Below are positions 1-8,271 of a DNA stretch of 64,000 nucleotides, one piece after another (the stretch's first letter is position 1; each line of letters opens with the position of its first letter). A program made the position numbers and the translations under genes. Below the pieces are notes generated by a model. It was not told the DNA's origin and did not search any database. It saw only the letters and a program-made list of their open reading frames with translations. The stretch spans positions 1-64,000 of the forward strand of contig CAYGNP010000014.1 in the NCBI GenBank assembly GCA_964351365.1. Reading direction: 5' to 3'. Source of the DNA: UBA1672 sp964351365 (GTDB lineage: Bacteria > Pseudomonadota > Alphaproteobacteria > Micavibrionales > Micavibrionaceae).

Positions 1-545
1 GTGGCGCAGGATTTGATTACGCATCCTACACGCGCTCTGAATCTGCCGTAGATGTCGATCTCACACGTGCTACACAAATTGGTGGTGATGCACAAGGAGA
101 TCAGCTCATTAGCATTGAAGGCATAGAGGGATCCATTTACAATGATACTCTATACGGTGATGCTGAACGTAATTTCCTGCGTGGCGACGATGGTGATGAT
201 ATATTATACGGAGACGGGGGCATAGACGATCTGTATGGCGAGCGAGGGTCTGACACATTCCTGTTCAAAGCAATCTCCGCCTTTACAGGGGTTGATAATA
301 TATTTGACTTTGACATCACAAGCGGTGACCGGATTGACCTATCAGATTTATTGTCGGATTACACATTAGGTATTGATGCGCTGACAGATTTTGTAAACAT
401 ACGTGATGATGGTTCAAACTCTGTATTGTCTGTTGATACGAATGGTGGCGCAAATAGCTTCGTGGATATCGCAAATATTCTCAATGTGAATGGCCTTACG
501 GACGAAACGCTTCTTGAAAACACTGGCGTTTTGATAACAGTATGA
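1..545 (+). CDS. RTX-type exported protein, C-terminal end (5' truncated)
   Basis: An open frame enters from the left edge (first complete codon at base 3) and stops at 543-545. It encodes about 180 residues. Glycine/aspartate-rich nonapeptide units of the GGxGxDxL type are visible (LRGDDGDDILYGDGG, then DDLYGERGSDTFLF), followed by a region with IFDFDITSGDRIDLSD and a hydrophobic end (TGVLITV). This is the C-terminal layout of calcium-binding RTX proteins exported by type I secretion, where the last 60 or so residues carry the uncleaved secretion signal. The N-terminal functional domain lies outside the window, so the activity (adhesin, protease, lipase or toxin) cannot be told. A strong terminator follows at once. 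The family call is firm and the function unknown. Confidence 0.85.
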   Translation, partial: GAGFDYASYTRSESAVDVDLTRATQIGGDAQGDQLISIEGIEGSIYNDTLYGDAERNFLRGDDGDDILYGDGGIDDLYGERGSDTFLFKAISAFTGVDNIFDFDITSGDRIDLSDLLSDYTLGIDALTDFVNIRDDGSNSVLSVDTNGGANSFVDIANILNVNGLTDETLLENTGVLITV

Positions 546-568
546 TCTTTTTAAATAGGATTTTTCCA

Positions 569-597
569 AATAACCCGGTACTCCGGGTTATTTTTTT
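569..597 (+). terminator. Rho-independent terminator after the RTX gene
   Basis: An 8-bp perfect stem TAACCCGG/CCGGGTTA around a TACT loop is followed by seven T residues. It starts 24 bases after the stop codon of the RTX gene. Confidence 0.9.
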
Positions 598-677
598 GAC
601 TTATTAATTAAGCACTTACAGCTCACAACGCGCAGGGAGGAACCCTGTGCGGTTCTCTGCAGGCCTGATAGTGAAAA

Positions 678-753
<76 letters not shown>

Positions 754-802
754 TCTTAGAGAAGGTGTTGTATTGATACGGCTTTGGGCGATGTATTTCA
801 AG

Positions 803-834
803 AAAAAAAAGGGGCAAAAGCATGCCCCTTTTGT
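803..834 (-). terminator. Terminator downstream of mscL
   Basis: Read on the minus strand: stem AAGGGGCA, six-base loop, TGCCCCTT, then a run of eight T. It lies 20-50 bases beyond the mscL stop codon. Confidence 0.85.
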
Positions 835-853
835 AAAGATTATTTCGTGTACC

Positions 854-1282
854 TTATTTTTTCAATAAATCACGAATTTCCGCAAGCAGGGCGATATCCG
901 CAGGCACGCTTGGCGGCGCGGCGGCGGCCTTTTCTTCGGCTTCCTTCTCTGCGGCTTTCTTGATTTTGTTGACGCCCTTAACCAGCATGAAGACCACAAA
1001 GGAGATAATCAGGAAGTTAATGATTGCATCAATAAACACGCCGTAAGTTATGACCGGCGCGCCTGCATCCTGCGCGGCCTTGAGGGTGTCATAGCTTTGT
1101 GCGCTGAGCGTTATGAACTGATCGGAGAAATTCACGCCGCTGGTGATTACGCCGATAATCGGCATAATCAGATCACCGACCATAGAATTGACGATGGCTG
1201 TGAACGCCGCGCCCATAATGATACCGACAGCCATGTCCATGACATTCCCGCGTGCAATGAAATCTTTGAATTCCTTCAACAT
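854..1282 (-). CDS. mscL: Large-conductance mechanosensitive channel MscL
   Basis: A 142-residue protein of normal MscL length. It begins MLKEFKDFIARGNVMDMAVG, the amphipathic N-helix plus the start of TM1 typical of the family. TM1 continues through IIMGAAFTAIVNSM (about 18-40). A periplasmic loop follows, then TM2 (about 80-102, FINFLIISFVVFMLV type) and a charged, alanine-rich cytoplasmic helix ending LLAEIRDLLKK, which forms the pentamer's C-terminal bundle. MscL opens under membrane tension during hypo-osmotic shock to release solutes. It is a monocistronic gene with its own terminator. The call is secure. Confidence 0.97.
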   Translation of the reverse strand: MLKEFKDFIARGNVMDMAVGIIMGAAFTAIVNSMVGDLIMPIIGVITSGVNFSDQFITLSAQSYDTLKAAQDAGAPVITYGVFIDAIINFLIISFVVFMLVKGVNKIKKAAEKEAEEKAAAAPPSVPADIALLAEIRDLLKK

Positions 1283-1368
1283 GTTAAATCTCTCTCTTGA
1301 ATTTGTATTGGGTATAGTCGTTTTTTTAGCAGCTTAAATCCTTTTGTCAAGTCAGGCCGACAGGATAA

Positions 1369-1400
1369 GAAAAAGCCCCGCATCAGATGCGAGGCTTTGT
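1369..1400 (-). terminator. Terminator downstream of the BI-1 family gene
   Basis: On the minus strand an AAAGCCTCGCATC/GATGCGGGGCTTT hairpin is followed by T residues. It starts about 20 bases after the stop codon of the gene at 1422-2126. Confidence 0.85.
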
Positions 1401-1421
1401 TTATTTCTCTTTGGCCACTAA

Positions 1422-2126
1422 TTAGCGGTTGTTGCTGATCAGATGCAGGATGTGCGTGAACATTACAACAAAGCTGATGTATAGGCTAAGCGCTGCTGAC
1501 CAGGCCAGACGGCTGTTGATTTCCTGACCGTTGCCCATGTTATACATGCGCTTGGTGTTTTGTGTTTCCCATGCGGTTATACCAGCAAAGATAAAGACGC
1601 TGACCACACTGATGCCAAGCTGCATTGTGCTGGAGTATTCAACGAAGAGCCCTGTTACACCGACAATAATCAGACCAATAACCCCCATGAACAGGAATTT
1701 TGCAAAGGGCGCAAGATCGGTTTTTGTGGTGTAGCCATAGATGCTCAGGGATGCGAACATCGCCGCGGTGATAAAGAATGCGCGGGCAATATCAGCCTGT
1801 GCAAAGGCCAGGGCGATTGTTGAGAAGCTGATCCCGTAGAGAACACTCACTGCGCCAAAGGCAAGCATCAGTTTCTGAGATGACATGGAGGCCGGATTAA
1901 AGCCGAACCACACGATTGCCAGCGGCGCGAACATCACTACGTAAGCCTGCGGGCCCCCCAGGAACAAAGCAAGAAGAGCGGGTGAGTTGCTGACAAGCCA
2001 GGCCACGATAGCGGTGATCAAAATACCGGCTGTCATGCGGTTATAGACGCTGATCATGTGTGCGCGAAGGCCCGCATCGTAAACTTCCGAGCGACTTTGG
2101 GCCGGTGAATAACGATCTGTTTGCAT
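1422..2126 (-). CDS. Bax inhibitor-1 / YccA family membrane protein
   Basis: About 234 residues with seven hydrophobic segments. The early motif HMISVYNRMTAGILITAIVAW and the final segment SLYISFVVMFTHILHLI are typical of the BI-1 (UPF0005) family, which is linked to proton/calcium leak and membrane stress control (YccA modulates FtsH in E. coli). I chose the ATG at 2126 (MQTDRYS) because GGAG lies nine bases upstream; a TTG 15 bases earlier would read through that site. A terminator follows. The family is certain; the physiological role in this organism is not known. Confidence 0.9.
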   Translation of the reverse strand: MQTDRYSPAQSRSEVYDAGLRAHMISVYNRMTAGILITAIVAWLVSNSPALLALFLGGPQAYVVMFAPLAIVWFGFNPASMSSQKLMLAFGAVSVLYGISFSTIALAFAQADIARAFFITAAMFASLSIYGYTTKTDLAPFAKFLFMGVIGLIIVGVTGLFVEYSSTMQLGISVVSVFIFAGITAWETQNTKRMYNMGNGQEINSRLAWSAALSLYISFVVMFTHILHLISNNR

Positions 2127-2270
2127 TTTTTTAGTCTCCAAAAACTGTTTAAAAATTTAAACTGTTATACAAATATTATAGCAGATTTCCAAGCGATTTT
2201 GAAATTCTACTGTCATGTTATTCGTTTTATATCATTAATAGATTACAGGTGCAACGAAATACGGACTAAA

Positions 2271-3332
2271 TTAGTCCCTTCTTGCGCGGATCAGCCAAGG
2301 ATTTGGCCGGTTTTTATTGCCCGAGAGGCGATCATGATGCTGTATGGGCGGAAGTGATGTCATTTGTGGCATCGGGGTTCCGGTTGCTGCGGATATTGCC
2401 CTGATTCGGTGCTCGATCGGGGGGTGGGTTGCGAACATCCCCAGAAACGGGACGTGATTTTCGATGCACATCATGGCGATATCATCCGTGGTTTCGGGGA
2501 TGCGGTCACGCCCGGCGATTCGCATCAGCGCCCGCATCATGGCTTCGGGGTTCTTGGTCATAGATACGGCGCCCGCATCGGCCATATATTCGCGCCTGCG
2601 CGATAGGGCAAAGCGCATGAGCAGGCTTGCGAGGTAGCCAAGCCACAGGATTGCAGCTATTGCCAGCATGGCAATCACCGTGCCCCCGCTATTACGATCC
2701 CGCCGGCCGCTATGGAAGAACATGCCGTAGCGGATATTGCTCCAGATAATTTGCGCAAGAAATCCAAACAGACCGGTGAAAATGACGGTAACGATCAAAA
2801 GGCGCACGTCGTGGTTGAGGATGTGAGTGAGTTCGTGCGCCAGAACAGCCTCCAGCTCGTCTTTACTCAGGGATTGCATCAGGCCGCGCGTTACTGTTAC
2901 GGCATAGCTGCTTTGGTTTATTCCGCTGGCAAAAGCATTGCGGGCGTGGGTTTCGATGATCTCCAGATGCGGCATTTTTACGCCTTGGGATATGCACAGG
3001 TTTTCGAGCAGATTATAGAGCTCCGGCTCGTCCTGACGGGAGACGGGGTGCGAGCGCGCGAGTCTACGGATCATGGCGGTGTTGAAAAACCATGAAATTG
3101 TGAACCATATTGCTACTGCTGTGAGGATAAGTGGCCAGAATTCATAGGAGAGCGCGTTGGCTGATGTGATGGCTGCGTCCTGATAATGACTGTTAGAGAG
3201 CCCCACCAATACGAAACAACATAACCAGAATATCCCAATAATCAAAACCGGATAAAGCGCCAGAAGCAGAACACAGCGCGCGTTGTTGTTCCAGATATGT
3301 GTTGATAGGCCGATTGCGGGGATTTGCGCCAT
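2271..3332 (-). CDS. M48 family (HtpX-like) membrane zinc metalloprotease
   Basis: 353 residues. Two N-terminal membrane segments (about 20-45 and 65-85) precede a cytoplasmic catalytic domain with the zinc motif HELTH at 166-170 and the downstream REYMADAGA helix that supplies the third ligand. Two more membrane segments lie between them (about 180-235). The topology matches HtpX, a membrane quality-control protease, though the protein is about 60 residues longer than E. coli HtpX because of a basic, proline-rich tail. It lies 6 bases after lemA and is read in the same direction. LemA-M48 pairs are a recurrent arrangement, so they probably act together at the inner membrane. Confidence 0.9.
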   Translation of the reverse strand: MAQIPAIGLSTHIWNNNARCVLLLALYPVLIIGIFWLCCFVLVGLSNSHYQDAAITSANALSYEFWPLILTAVAIWFTISWFFNTAMIRRLARSHPVSRQDEPELYNLLENLCISQGVKMPHLEIIETHARNAFASGINQSSYAVTVTRGLMQSLSKDELEAVLAHELTHILNHDVRLLIVTVIFTGLFGFLAQIIWSNIRYGMFFHSGRRDRNSGGTVIAMLAIAAILWLGYLASLLMRFALSRRREYMADAGAVSMTKNPEAMMRALMRIAGRDRIPETTDDIAMMCIENHVPFLGMFATHPPIEHRIRAISAATGTPMPQMTSLPPIQHHDRLSGNKNRPNPWLIRARRD

Positions 3333-3338
3333 AGCGAC

Positions 3339-3902
3339 CTAGAACTTGACCTCGGGGGCTTTTTGAACGAGGGCGGCTTCGGCCTGATCGAGCTCAAAGA
3401 AAGGTTCCTTTTTGAACCCAAACATATTGGCAATGAGCACGGCCGGGAATTGCTCGGTTGAGGTGTTATATTCTGCCGTAGCGTTATTAAAGAAGCGACG
3501 GGCAGCGGCGATCTTGTTTTCAATATCCGAGAGTTCGCTCATGAGTTTCTGGAAATTCTGATCGGCCTTAAGATCGGGGTAGTTTTCTGCAACTGCGAGC
3601 AAGCCCATCAGCGCCCCACCCAGAACATTTTCTGCGGCCACGCGTTCACCGGTTGCGCCCTTTGCTGCGCCTACCTGCGCGCGCGCGTTGGTGACGTTCT
3701 CAAAAGTCTGTTTTTCATGCGCCGCGTATCCCTTGACGGTTTCAACAAGCTGTGGCACGAGGTTAAAGCGCTGCTTGAGCTGGACATCAATATCAGAGAA
3801 TGCATTCTGGCGAGTCTGGCGCAGGGCAACCAAACGGTTATAGAGAACAATAAACAGCCCAACAAAAGCGATTATTACCCCTATAATGACGTAACTTTCC
3901 AT
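3339..3902 (-). CDS. lemA: LemA family protein
   Basis: 187 residues. One N-terminal membrane anchor (about 4-22, VIIGVIIAFVGLFIVLYNRLV) is followed by a long helical domain. The signatures RQNAFSDIDVQLKQRFNLVP, NVLGGALMGLLAVAENYP and FNNATAEYNTSTEQFP are those of the LemA family. Its molecular role is unsettled. It is first in a two-gene operon with the M48 protease. The 94-base gap to the divergent FIST gene must hold both promoters. Confidence 0.95.
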   Translation of the reverse strand: MESYVIIGVIIAFVGLFIVLYNRLVALRQTRQNAFSDIDVQLKQRFNLVPQLVETVKGYAAHEKQTFENVTNARAQVGAAKGATGERVAAENVLGGALMGLLAVAENYPDLKADQNFQKLMSELSDIENKIAAARRFFNNATAEYNTSTEQFPAVLIANMFGFKKEPFFELDQAEAALVQKAPEVKF

Positions 3903-3996
3903 GAATTTAGTCCTTTCCCTGATGTCTATTCTGCCGTATTTTAATTCATAGAATCGCTTTTGTCTTTATTTTTATGTGATCACAAGGCCTTAATTG

Positions 3997-5226
3997 ATGT
4001 CTTTATTTACTTCTACTCATTTTGCAAGTGCATGCGCAAGCGGCACGGATTGGCGGGATACGGCAAAAAATGTTCTAGAGAAGCTGGATGACATCCGTAC
4101 CGAGCACGATGATTTTAATTTCGGCTTTTTGTATATTTCAGATCATCTTGCCGAGGATGCAACAAGCATTTTCAACCTGTTCAAGTCTGTTTTAAAAATA
4201 GATGACTGGGTTGGCTCCGTAGGTATGGGCGTATTGGGCTGCCGCGCATCCCATGTTGATCAGCCTGCAATCTCTGCAATGATCGGGCGTTTTCCCAAAG
4301 AGAGCTTTTGTGTTTTTCCGACTGATCCAGATGATGCGCCGCAAGATAAAGTTATGCGCTGGCTTGGCGCGCATACGCCTATGCTGGCCGTTGTTCATGG
4401 TGACCCTCTCTCGGAACAGGATCCTCAGGAAACTTTGCGTTCTCTTGAAGAGATGAGTGACAGCTTTGTGGTAGGCGGACTAACCTCTTCGAGAAAAGGG
4501 CACTATCAGATTGCTAATGCCATTTATGATAACAATATTAGCGGCGTATTCTTTGCTGATAACATCCCGGTTTCTACAACCTTATCTCAAGGTTGCCAAC
4601 CGATTGCGCCAGCGCATGTCATCACAAAAGTTGACGAAAATGTTGTTCTTGAGCTCGATGATAAACCGGCTCTAGAGGTTCTTGAGGCAGATCTTAGAGC
4701 GCATTACGCCCAAAAGACCTCTCAGGATATTTCATCGCTACTGATTGGTTTGAGTGGTGTAGAGGCAAGTGATCAGATACCAGCGGAGTTTAAAACCCTC
4801 TTTGAGGGGCATATTCACGCGGCCTTTCCTTTTTCACAATCTGACCAAACAGATTATACGGTGCGCAGTATTACTGGTATCTATGCAGATGAACGGTCTC
4901 TCTCTGTTGCGGAGCCGGTTGAAGTTGGCCGTGCGATGTTGTTTGTTGAACGTGATGAAGAAAGTGTGAGTGCGGATTTATCAAAGACTCTTGTCCAACT
5001 CAGGGCGCGTGTCGTTGCAGATCGCGGGGTTTTTGAGCCTAAAGGGGCGCTTTATATTTCCTGCGTTGCGCGAGGCTTTACGCAAGGTAATGCGGCTGAC
5101 CGAAGCGAAATCGATTTGATTAATGAAATTATCGGCACGATACCGATGGCCGGTTTTTATGCCGGCGGGGAAATTAATAATGCCCGCTTGTACGGCTTTA
5201 CGGGAGTCATGATCCTGTTCTTCTAA
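3997..5226 (+). CDS. FIST domain sensory protein
   Basis: 409 residues. The N-terminal half (about 30-215; NFGFLYISDHLAED, SVGMGVLG, FVVGGLTSSRKG) is a FIST N domain and the C-terminal half (about 220-395; ISCVARG, IPMAGFYAGGEI, LYGFTGVMILFF) a FIST C domain. FIST modules are proposed small-ligand sensors, often linked to signalling proteins. Here the protein stands alone, with no fused output domain, signal peptide or membrane segment, so it is probably cytoplasmic. ATG 3997 was chosen over the TTG directly before it. It precedes the secretion locus on the same strand by 92 bases, but nothing shows that it belongs to it. Confidence 0.85.
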   Translation: MSLFTSTHFASACASGTDWRDTAKNVLEKLDDIRTEHDDFNFGFLYISDHLAEDATSIFNLFKSVLKIDDWVGSVGMGVLGCRASHVDQPAISAMIGRFPKESFCVFPTDPDDAPQDKVMRWLGAHTPMLAVVHGDPLSEQDPQETLRSLEEMSDSFVVGGLTSSRKGHYQIANAIYDNNISGVFFADNIPVSTTLSQGCQPIAPAHVITKVDENVVLELDDKPALEVLEADLRAHYAQKTSQDISSLLIGLSGVEASDQIPAEFKTLFEGHIHAAFPFSQSDQTDYTVRSITGIYADERSLSVAEPVEVGRAMLFVERDEESVSADLSKTLVQLRARVVADRGVFEPKGALYISCVARGFTQGNAADRSEIDLINEIIGTIPMAGFYAGGEINNARLYGFTGVMILFF

Positions 5227-5318
5227 TAGCTGGCTGATGATTAATTGTTTGTGCTTGGCTTGTAATCCCGCTATTATTTGATCTTAACTTGAATGTCGCG
5301 CTGCAGCAGGAGTATGTA

Positions 5319-6176
5319 ATGATTAAACACGTCACCAGATTGTCTATTCTTTTATTAAGTGCGGGGGTGTTCTGCTTTCCTGCTCACGCGCAGGACAATA
5401 CGCTCTTGCCACGTCTTCCTGAGCCTATACAGAGTTTGGTTGATCAAGGTGCACAAATCCGATTTTTAGGTCGTGATCGCGGGCTTGAGGGTTGGATTGC
5501 CATCAAAAACGGTCAGGAGCAGTATTTTTATGTTTTGCCCAATGATGGGGGGTTCATTACAGGGATTTTGTTTGATGAAAAAGGCAACGCTGTTACCGTT
5601 GATCAAGTTTCGCGGCTGCGGGCACAGGGGGATGATTTGCTCGATAAACTGACTGCCGATGCGCCGGTTACGAAACCTTCTGATGCTAAACAGGCTGAGA
5701 AGTATGAATTTAAAACCCCGGCAGAGCAGCTTTTTTATGATGTGGAGCAAAGCAATTGGGTGCCTGTTGGTAAGGCTGGAACACCCCTTTTCTATAGTTT
5801 TATTGATCCACTATGTCCGCACTGCCATGAGATGATGCGCGATTTGCGTCCCTACATTGAGGCCGGTAAAGTACAGGTGCGTATGATTCCTGTCGGATTT
5901 CGTGATGAGACCCGGGCTCAGGCCGCTTATTTAATGGCAACGCCAGCACCTGAAAGCGTTTGGTGGGCTCATATGGATGGCGATGCTAGCGCTTTGCCTG
6001 TTCGTCAAGAAATTAACCAGCAAGGTGTTCAGCGTAATTTATCCGTTATGCAATCCTGGAAGCTCAGTGTTACGCCGCTGCTGATTTATCGCGGCAAGGA
6101 TGAGAAAGTTAAAATCATCCGTGGTAAGCCGAAAGATCTCGATTCTCTGATCGACGATTTGGGTGCGCGCACATAA
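5319..6176 (+). CDS. DsbC/DsbG-like periplasmic disulfide isomerase
   Basis: 285 residues from ATG 5319, which has CAGGAG just upstream; a TTG ten codons earlier is less likely. A signal peptide ends at about residue 24 (PAHA|QDN). An N-terminal domain of about 120 residues resembles the DsbC/G dimerisation region. A thioredoxin fold follows with the redox motif C-P-H-C at 166-169 (LCPHCHEMMRDL) and a cis-proline loop SVTPLL near 250. CPHC is more usual in the oxidase DsbA, so the balance of oxidase and isomerase activity is unclear. It opens the left arm of the Dot/Icm locus. The cysteine-containing exported proteins at 17133-24629 are possible substrates (inference). Confidence 0.8.
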   Translation: MIKHVTRLSILLLSAGVFCFPAHAQDNTLLPRLPEPIQSLVDQGAQIRFLGRDRGLEGWIAIKNGQEQYFYVLPNDGGFITGILFDEKGNAVTVDQVSRLRAQGDDLLDKLTADAPVTKPSDAKQAEKYEFKTPAEQLFYDVEQSNWVPVGKAGTPLFYSFIDPLCPHCHEMMRDLRPYIEAGKVQVRMIPVGFRDETRAQAAYLMATPAPESVWWAHMDGDASALPVRQEINQQGVQRNLSVMQSWKLSVTPLLIYRGKDEKVKIIRGKPKDLDSLIDDLGART

Positions 6177-6197
6177 TGTAAAGGATGGATGGGGGCC

Positions 6198-7127
6198 ATG
6201 AACCCTTTGAAAGAAATTGATATTTTATCTTTGATTGTGCAAGGTGTCGCTGTTCCCTTGATCAATGCTGTCATGGATATTTCTGGCGAAAAAGATCGTG
6301 ATTACTGTGTGGATGAGACCGCTAGGTTGTTGTCTATATCCTCGGAGAATATTAATGAATTTAATCTTCCGACCGCTATGTCTTCTTATGGACTTCTTGC
6401 GTTTATCTCCCGTTTGAGCTTGCTGTCTTTGTCTTGTCAAGTGATGGGATCCTTTTACTCACAAAGTGGAGAAATGCCGCGCGATGCGGATATAAAACGC
6501 ATCGTGTCATCTGTAAATTCTTTGCTTGCGATGCCTGGCAGTCTTGATTGTGTTCGAAGCGGTGGAATGGGCCTTTCTTACTTTAATGGGTATGGCCCGC
6601 TTTTGATTGTTGCAAATGGTTTTTCCTTTGGTCAGGATGAGGGAAAACTTATACAGGACGTATCCAAAAAAATTGAGGTCTTCGTTGATGAGGGCATAGA
6701 GAAATTATCTTGCGATAACACAGAAAACAGGCGGCAATTATTGCGCTCAGTTCTTATAACACTTTATTGCGGAGCCCATTCCAGCGAGGTGCGGCGCATA
6801 ATGGCGTTAGAGGATTATCAGCGTGATCAGGAGAAAAGTGCGCAACATCTTGAAAATACATGGCGGGATTTTGAAATTCGCGCCGAAATGATGATGATTA
6901 TAGCGCAGGCCATGTGCTCATACGATGTTCCTGACATTCATGCTTTCAAAACTATGCATGAAGATGGTGATCTTGATTTTTTAGACTCCGATAATTTGTT
7001 TATTAACGAGGATAAGGATGAAGCTGATTTTGAGGGCAAGATGATTTTCTACAAACGGGATGCCGCTAACCAGGCTGGCCCTGTCAAAGCTGAAAAAGAC
7101 CCGATGTCTTTTTACAAGGCGAAATAG
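6198..7127 (+). CDS. Unknown protein in the Dot/Icm left arm
   Basis: About 309 residues from ATG 6198 (MNPLKEIDILSL); an in-frame ATG nine bases earlier is equally possible, since AAGGA lies three bases before it. I do not recognise a family. The protein has no signal peptide or clear membrane segment. It is mainly helical, with hydrophobic stretches near 60-85, an acidic region near 255-285 (DLDFLDSDNLFINEDKDEADF) and a basic C-terminus. It lies 21 bases after the disulfide isomerase gene and 11 bases before the transglycosylase gene, so all three are likely one transcript. Position suggests a cytoplasmic accessory factor or chaperone of the secretion system, but this rests on context alone. 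Confidence 0.6.
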   Translation: MNPLKEIDILSLIVQGVAVPLINAVMDISGEKDRDYCVDETARLLSISSENINEFNLPTAMSSYGLLAFISRLSLLSLSCQVMGSFYSQSGEMPRDADIKRIVSSVNSLLAMPGSLDCVRSGGMGLSYFNGYGPLLIVANGFSFGQDEGKLIQDVSKKIEVFVDEGIEKLSCDNTENRRQLLRSVLITLYCGAHSSEVRRIMALEDYQRDQEKSAQHLENTWRDFEIRAEMMMIIAQAMCSYDVPDIHAFKTMHEDGDLDFLDSDNLFINEDKDEADFEGKMIFYKRDAANQAGPVKAEKDPMSFYKAK

Positions 7128-7138
7128 GGCTGGTCTTC

Positions 7139-7555
7139 ATGGTTGAGGGTAAAATTTTGGCTGTTTGTATTATGATGGCTGCACAGACTTATGATGTGCC
7201 CCCTGCCCTGCTGGCGGGCATATATAAGGCTGAGGGCGGCAGGCCGGGATTGGCTGTTGCCAATACGAATGGATCGTATGATTTAGGGCCCATGCAGATT
7301 AACACTTTGTGGATGCCAGAACTCGCTAAAATATGGGGCATCAGTGTCGAAAACGCAAAAATACGCGTGCGCGATGATGTTTGTACAAATGTGAGTGTTG
7401 CGGCATGGATTTTACGTAATCATCTTACCGAAACACAAAATTTATCAAAAGCATTACAGCATTATCACTCCCGAACGCCTAAATTTGGAGAAAAATACAA
7501 AAACCGTGTGTTAAATTTGATGTATGATAATGGCCTCTTGCAAACTAAGCGCTGA
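7139..7555 (+). CDS. Lytic transglycosylase (SLT-like, VirB1 type)
   Basis: 138 residues consisting of little more than a transglycosylase SLT domain. The catalytic glutamate is E32 in the context AGIYKAEGG. The downstream NGSYDLGPMQINTLWMPELA is the family's G-x-x-Q-[IV]-N block, and LSKALQHYHSR gives the C-terminal A-x-Y-(N/H) motif. Such small enzymes open the peptidoglycan for assembly of type IV secretion systems. No cleavable signal peptide is obvious; the hydrophobic start (ILAVCIMMAAQ) is short and part of the fold, so export may be atypical. It lies upstream of dotD on the same strand. Confidence 0.85.
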   Translation: MVEGKILAVCIMMAAQTYDVPPALLAGIYKAEGGRPGLAVANTNGSYDLGPMQINTLWMPELAKIWGISVENAKIRVRDDVCTNVSVAAWILRNHLTETQNLSKALQHYHSRTPKFGEKYKNRVLNLMYDNGLLQTKR

Positions 7556-7746
7556 GCTCTATACTACACGCATAGGCTGGGTTTTAGCTTGGTCGCGTCT
7601 ACTGTAATATTCTTTTACTTATAGCTTTCTGATAAAAAACATGAGCCAAATTCATTATTATGTGCAGTTATTCTTGCTTTGCAGAATAAATTTGTCTAAA
7701 CTTTTAAAAGACTGATTTGTCTCTGTTTTTAGGGTTTTATAAAATT

Positions 7747-8256
7747 ATGTATCGTAACTTGATTCTTCTTCCTGCTCTGTGTGGCCTTGCTTTAGCAACT
7801 GGCTGTTCTTCAAATCCTCAGGCTTTTAGCGTCGGCAGCCCACAAATTGTTGCCTCCCCTGATAGTGTTTCGTCGATGCTTGCGCAGTCTGCGGACCGCG
7901 CGTCGTCTGCGCTTGAAACGCTTGCCGCTGTTGAACGTGCACGCACTCCAGCGGCGTCCATGTCGCCCCTTAGTGATGTTCCGCAAGAGTTGCGAAGAGC
8001 CATTACTGTAAATTGGGTTGGACCAATAGAGCCCATTGCAAAAACTCTTGCTGATCGTGCTGGATATGGCTTTCTGGTTCTTGGCAGTGAGCCCACAATA
8101 CCCGTTGTTGTATCTATAGATGCTGAGAATACGAGCGTTATTGATGTTCTGCGCGATTTGGGTCTTCAGCTTGGAATGCGCGGCGATGTAAAAGTTGATG
8201 CACGTGCAAAAATGGTTGAAATTTATTATGCTCCGAATGCCGGACTTGGTGGCTAA
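7747..8256 (+). CDS. dotD: Type IVB secretion outer-membrane lipoprotein DotD
   Basis: About 169 residues from ATG 7747. A lipoprotein signal ends in LALATGC, with the lipid-modified cysteine near residue 20. A flexible, Ala/Ser-rich stretch follows. The C-terminal domain (about 80-165; ITVNWVGPIEPIAKTLADRAGY, VSIDAENTSVIDVLRDLGLQLG) has the secretin-N0-like fold known for DotD/TraH. DotD and DotC recruit DotH to the outer-membrane core of Dot/Icm systems. It is followed after 15 bases by dotC and then dotB, the same order as the Legionella dotDCB operon. The 190-base gap upstream probably holds a promoter. Confidence 0.88.
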   Translation: MYRNLILLPALCGLALATGCSSNPQAFSVGSPQIVASPDSVSSMLAQSADRASSALETLAAVERARTPAASMSPLSDVPQELRRAITVNWVGPIEPIAKTLADRAGYGFLVLGSEPTIPVVVSIDAENTSVIDVLRDLGLQLGMRGDVKVDARAKMVEIYYAPNAGLGG

Positions 8257-8271
8257 AAGGAATATTTTATT

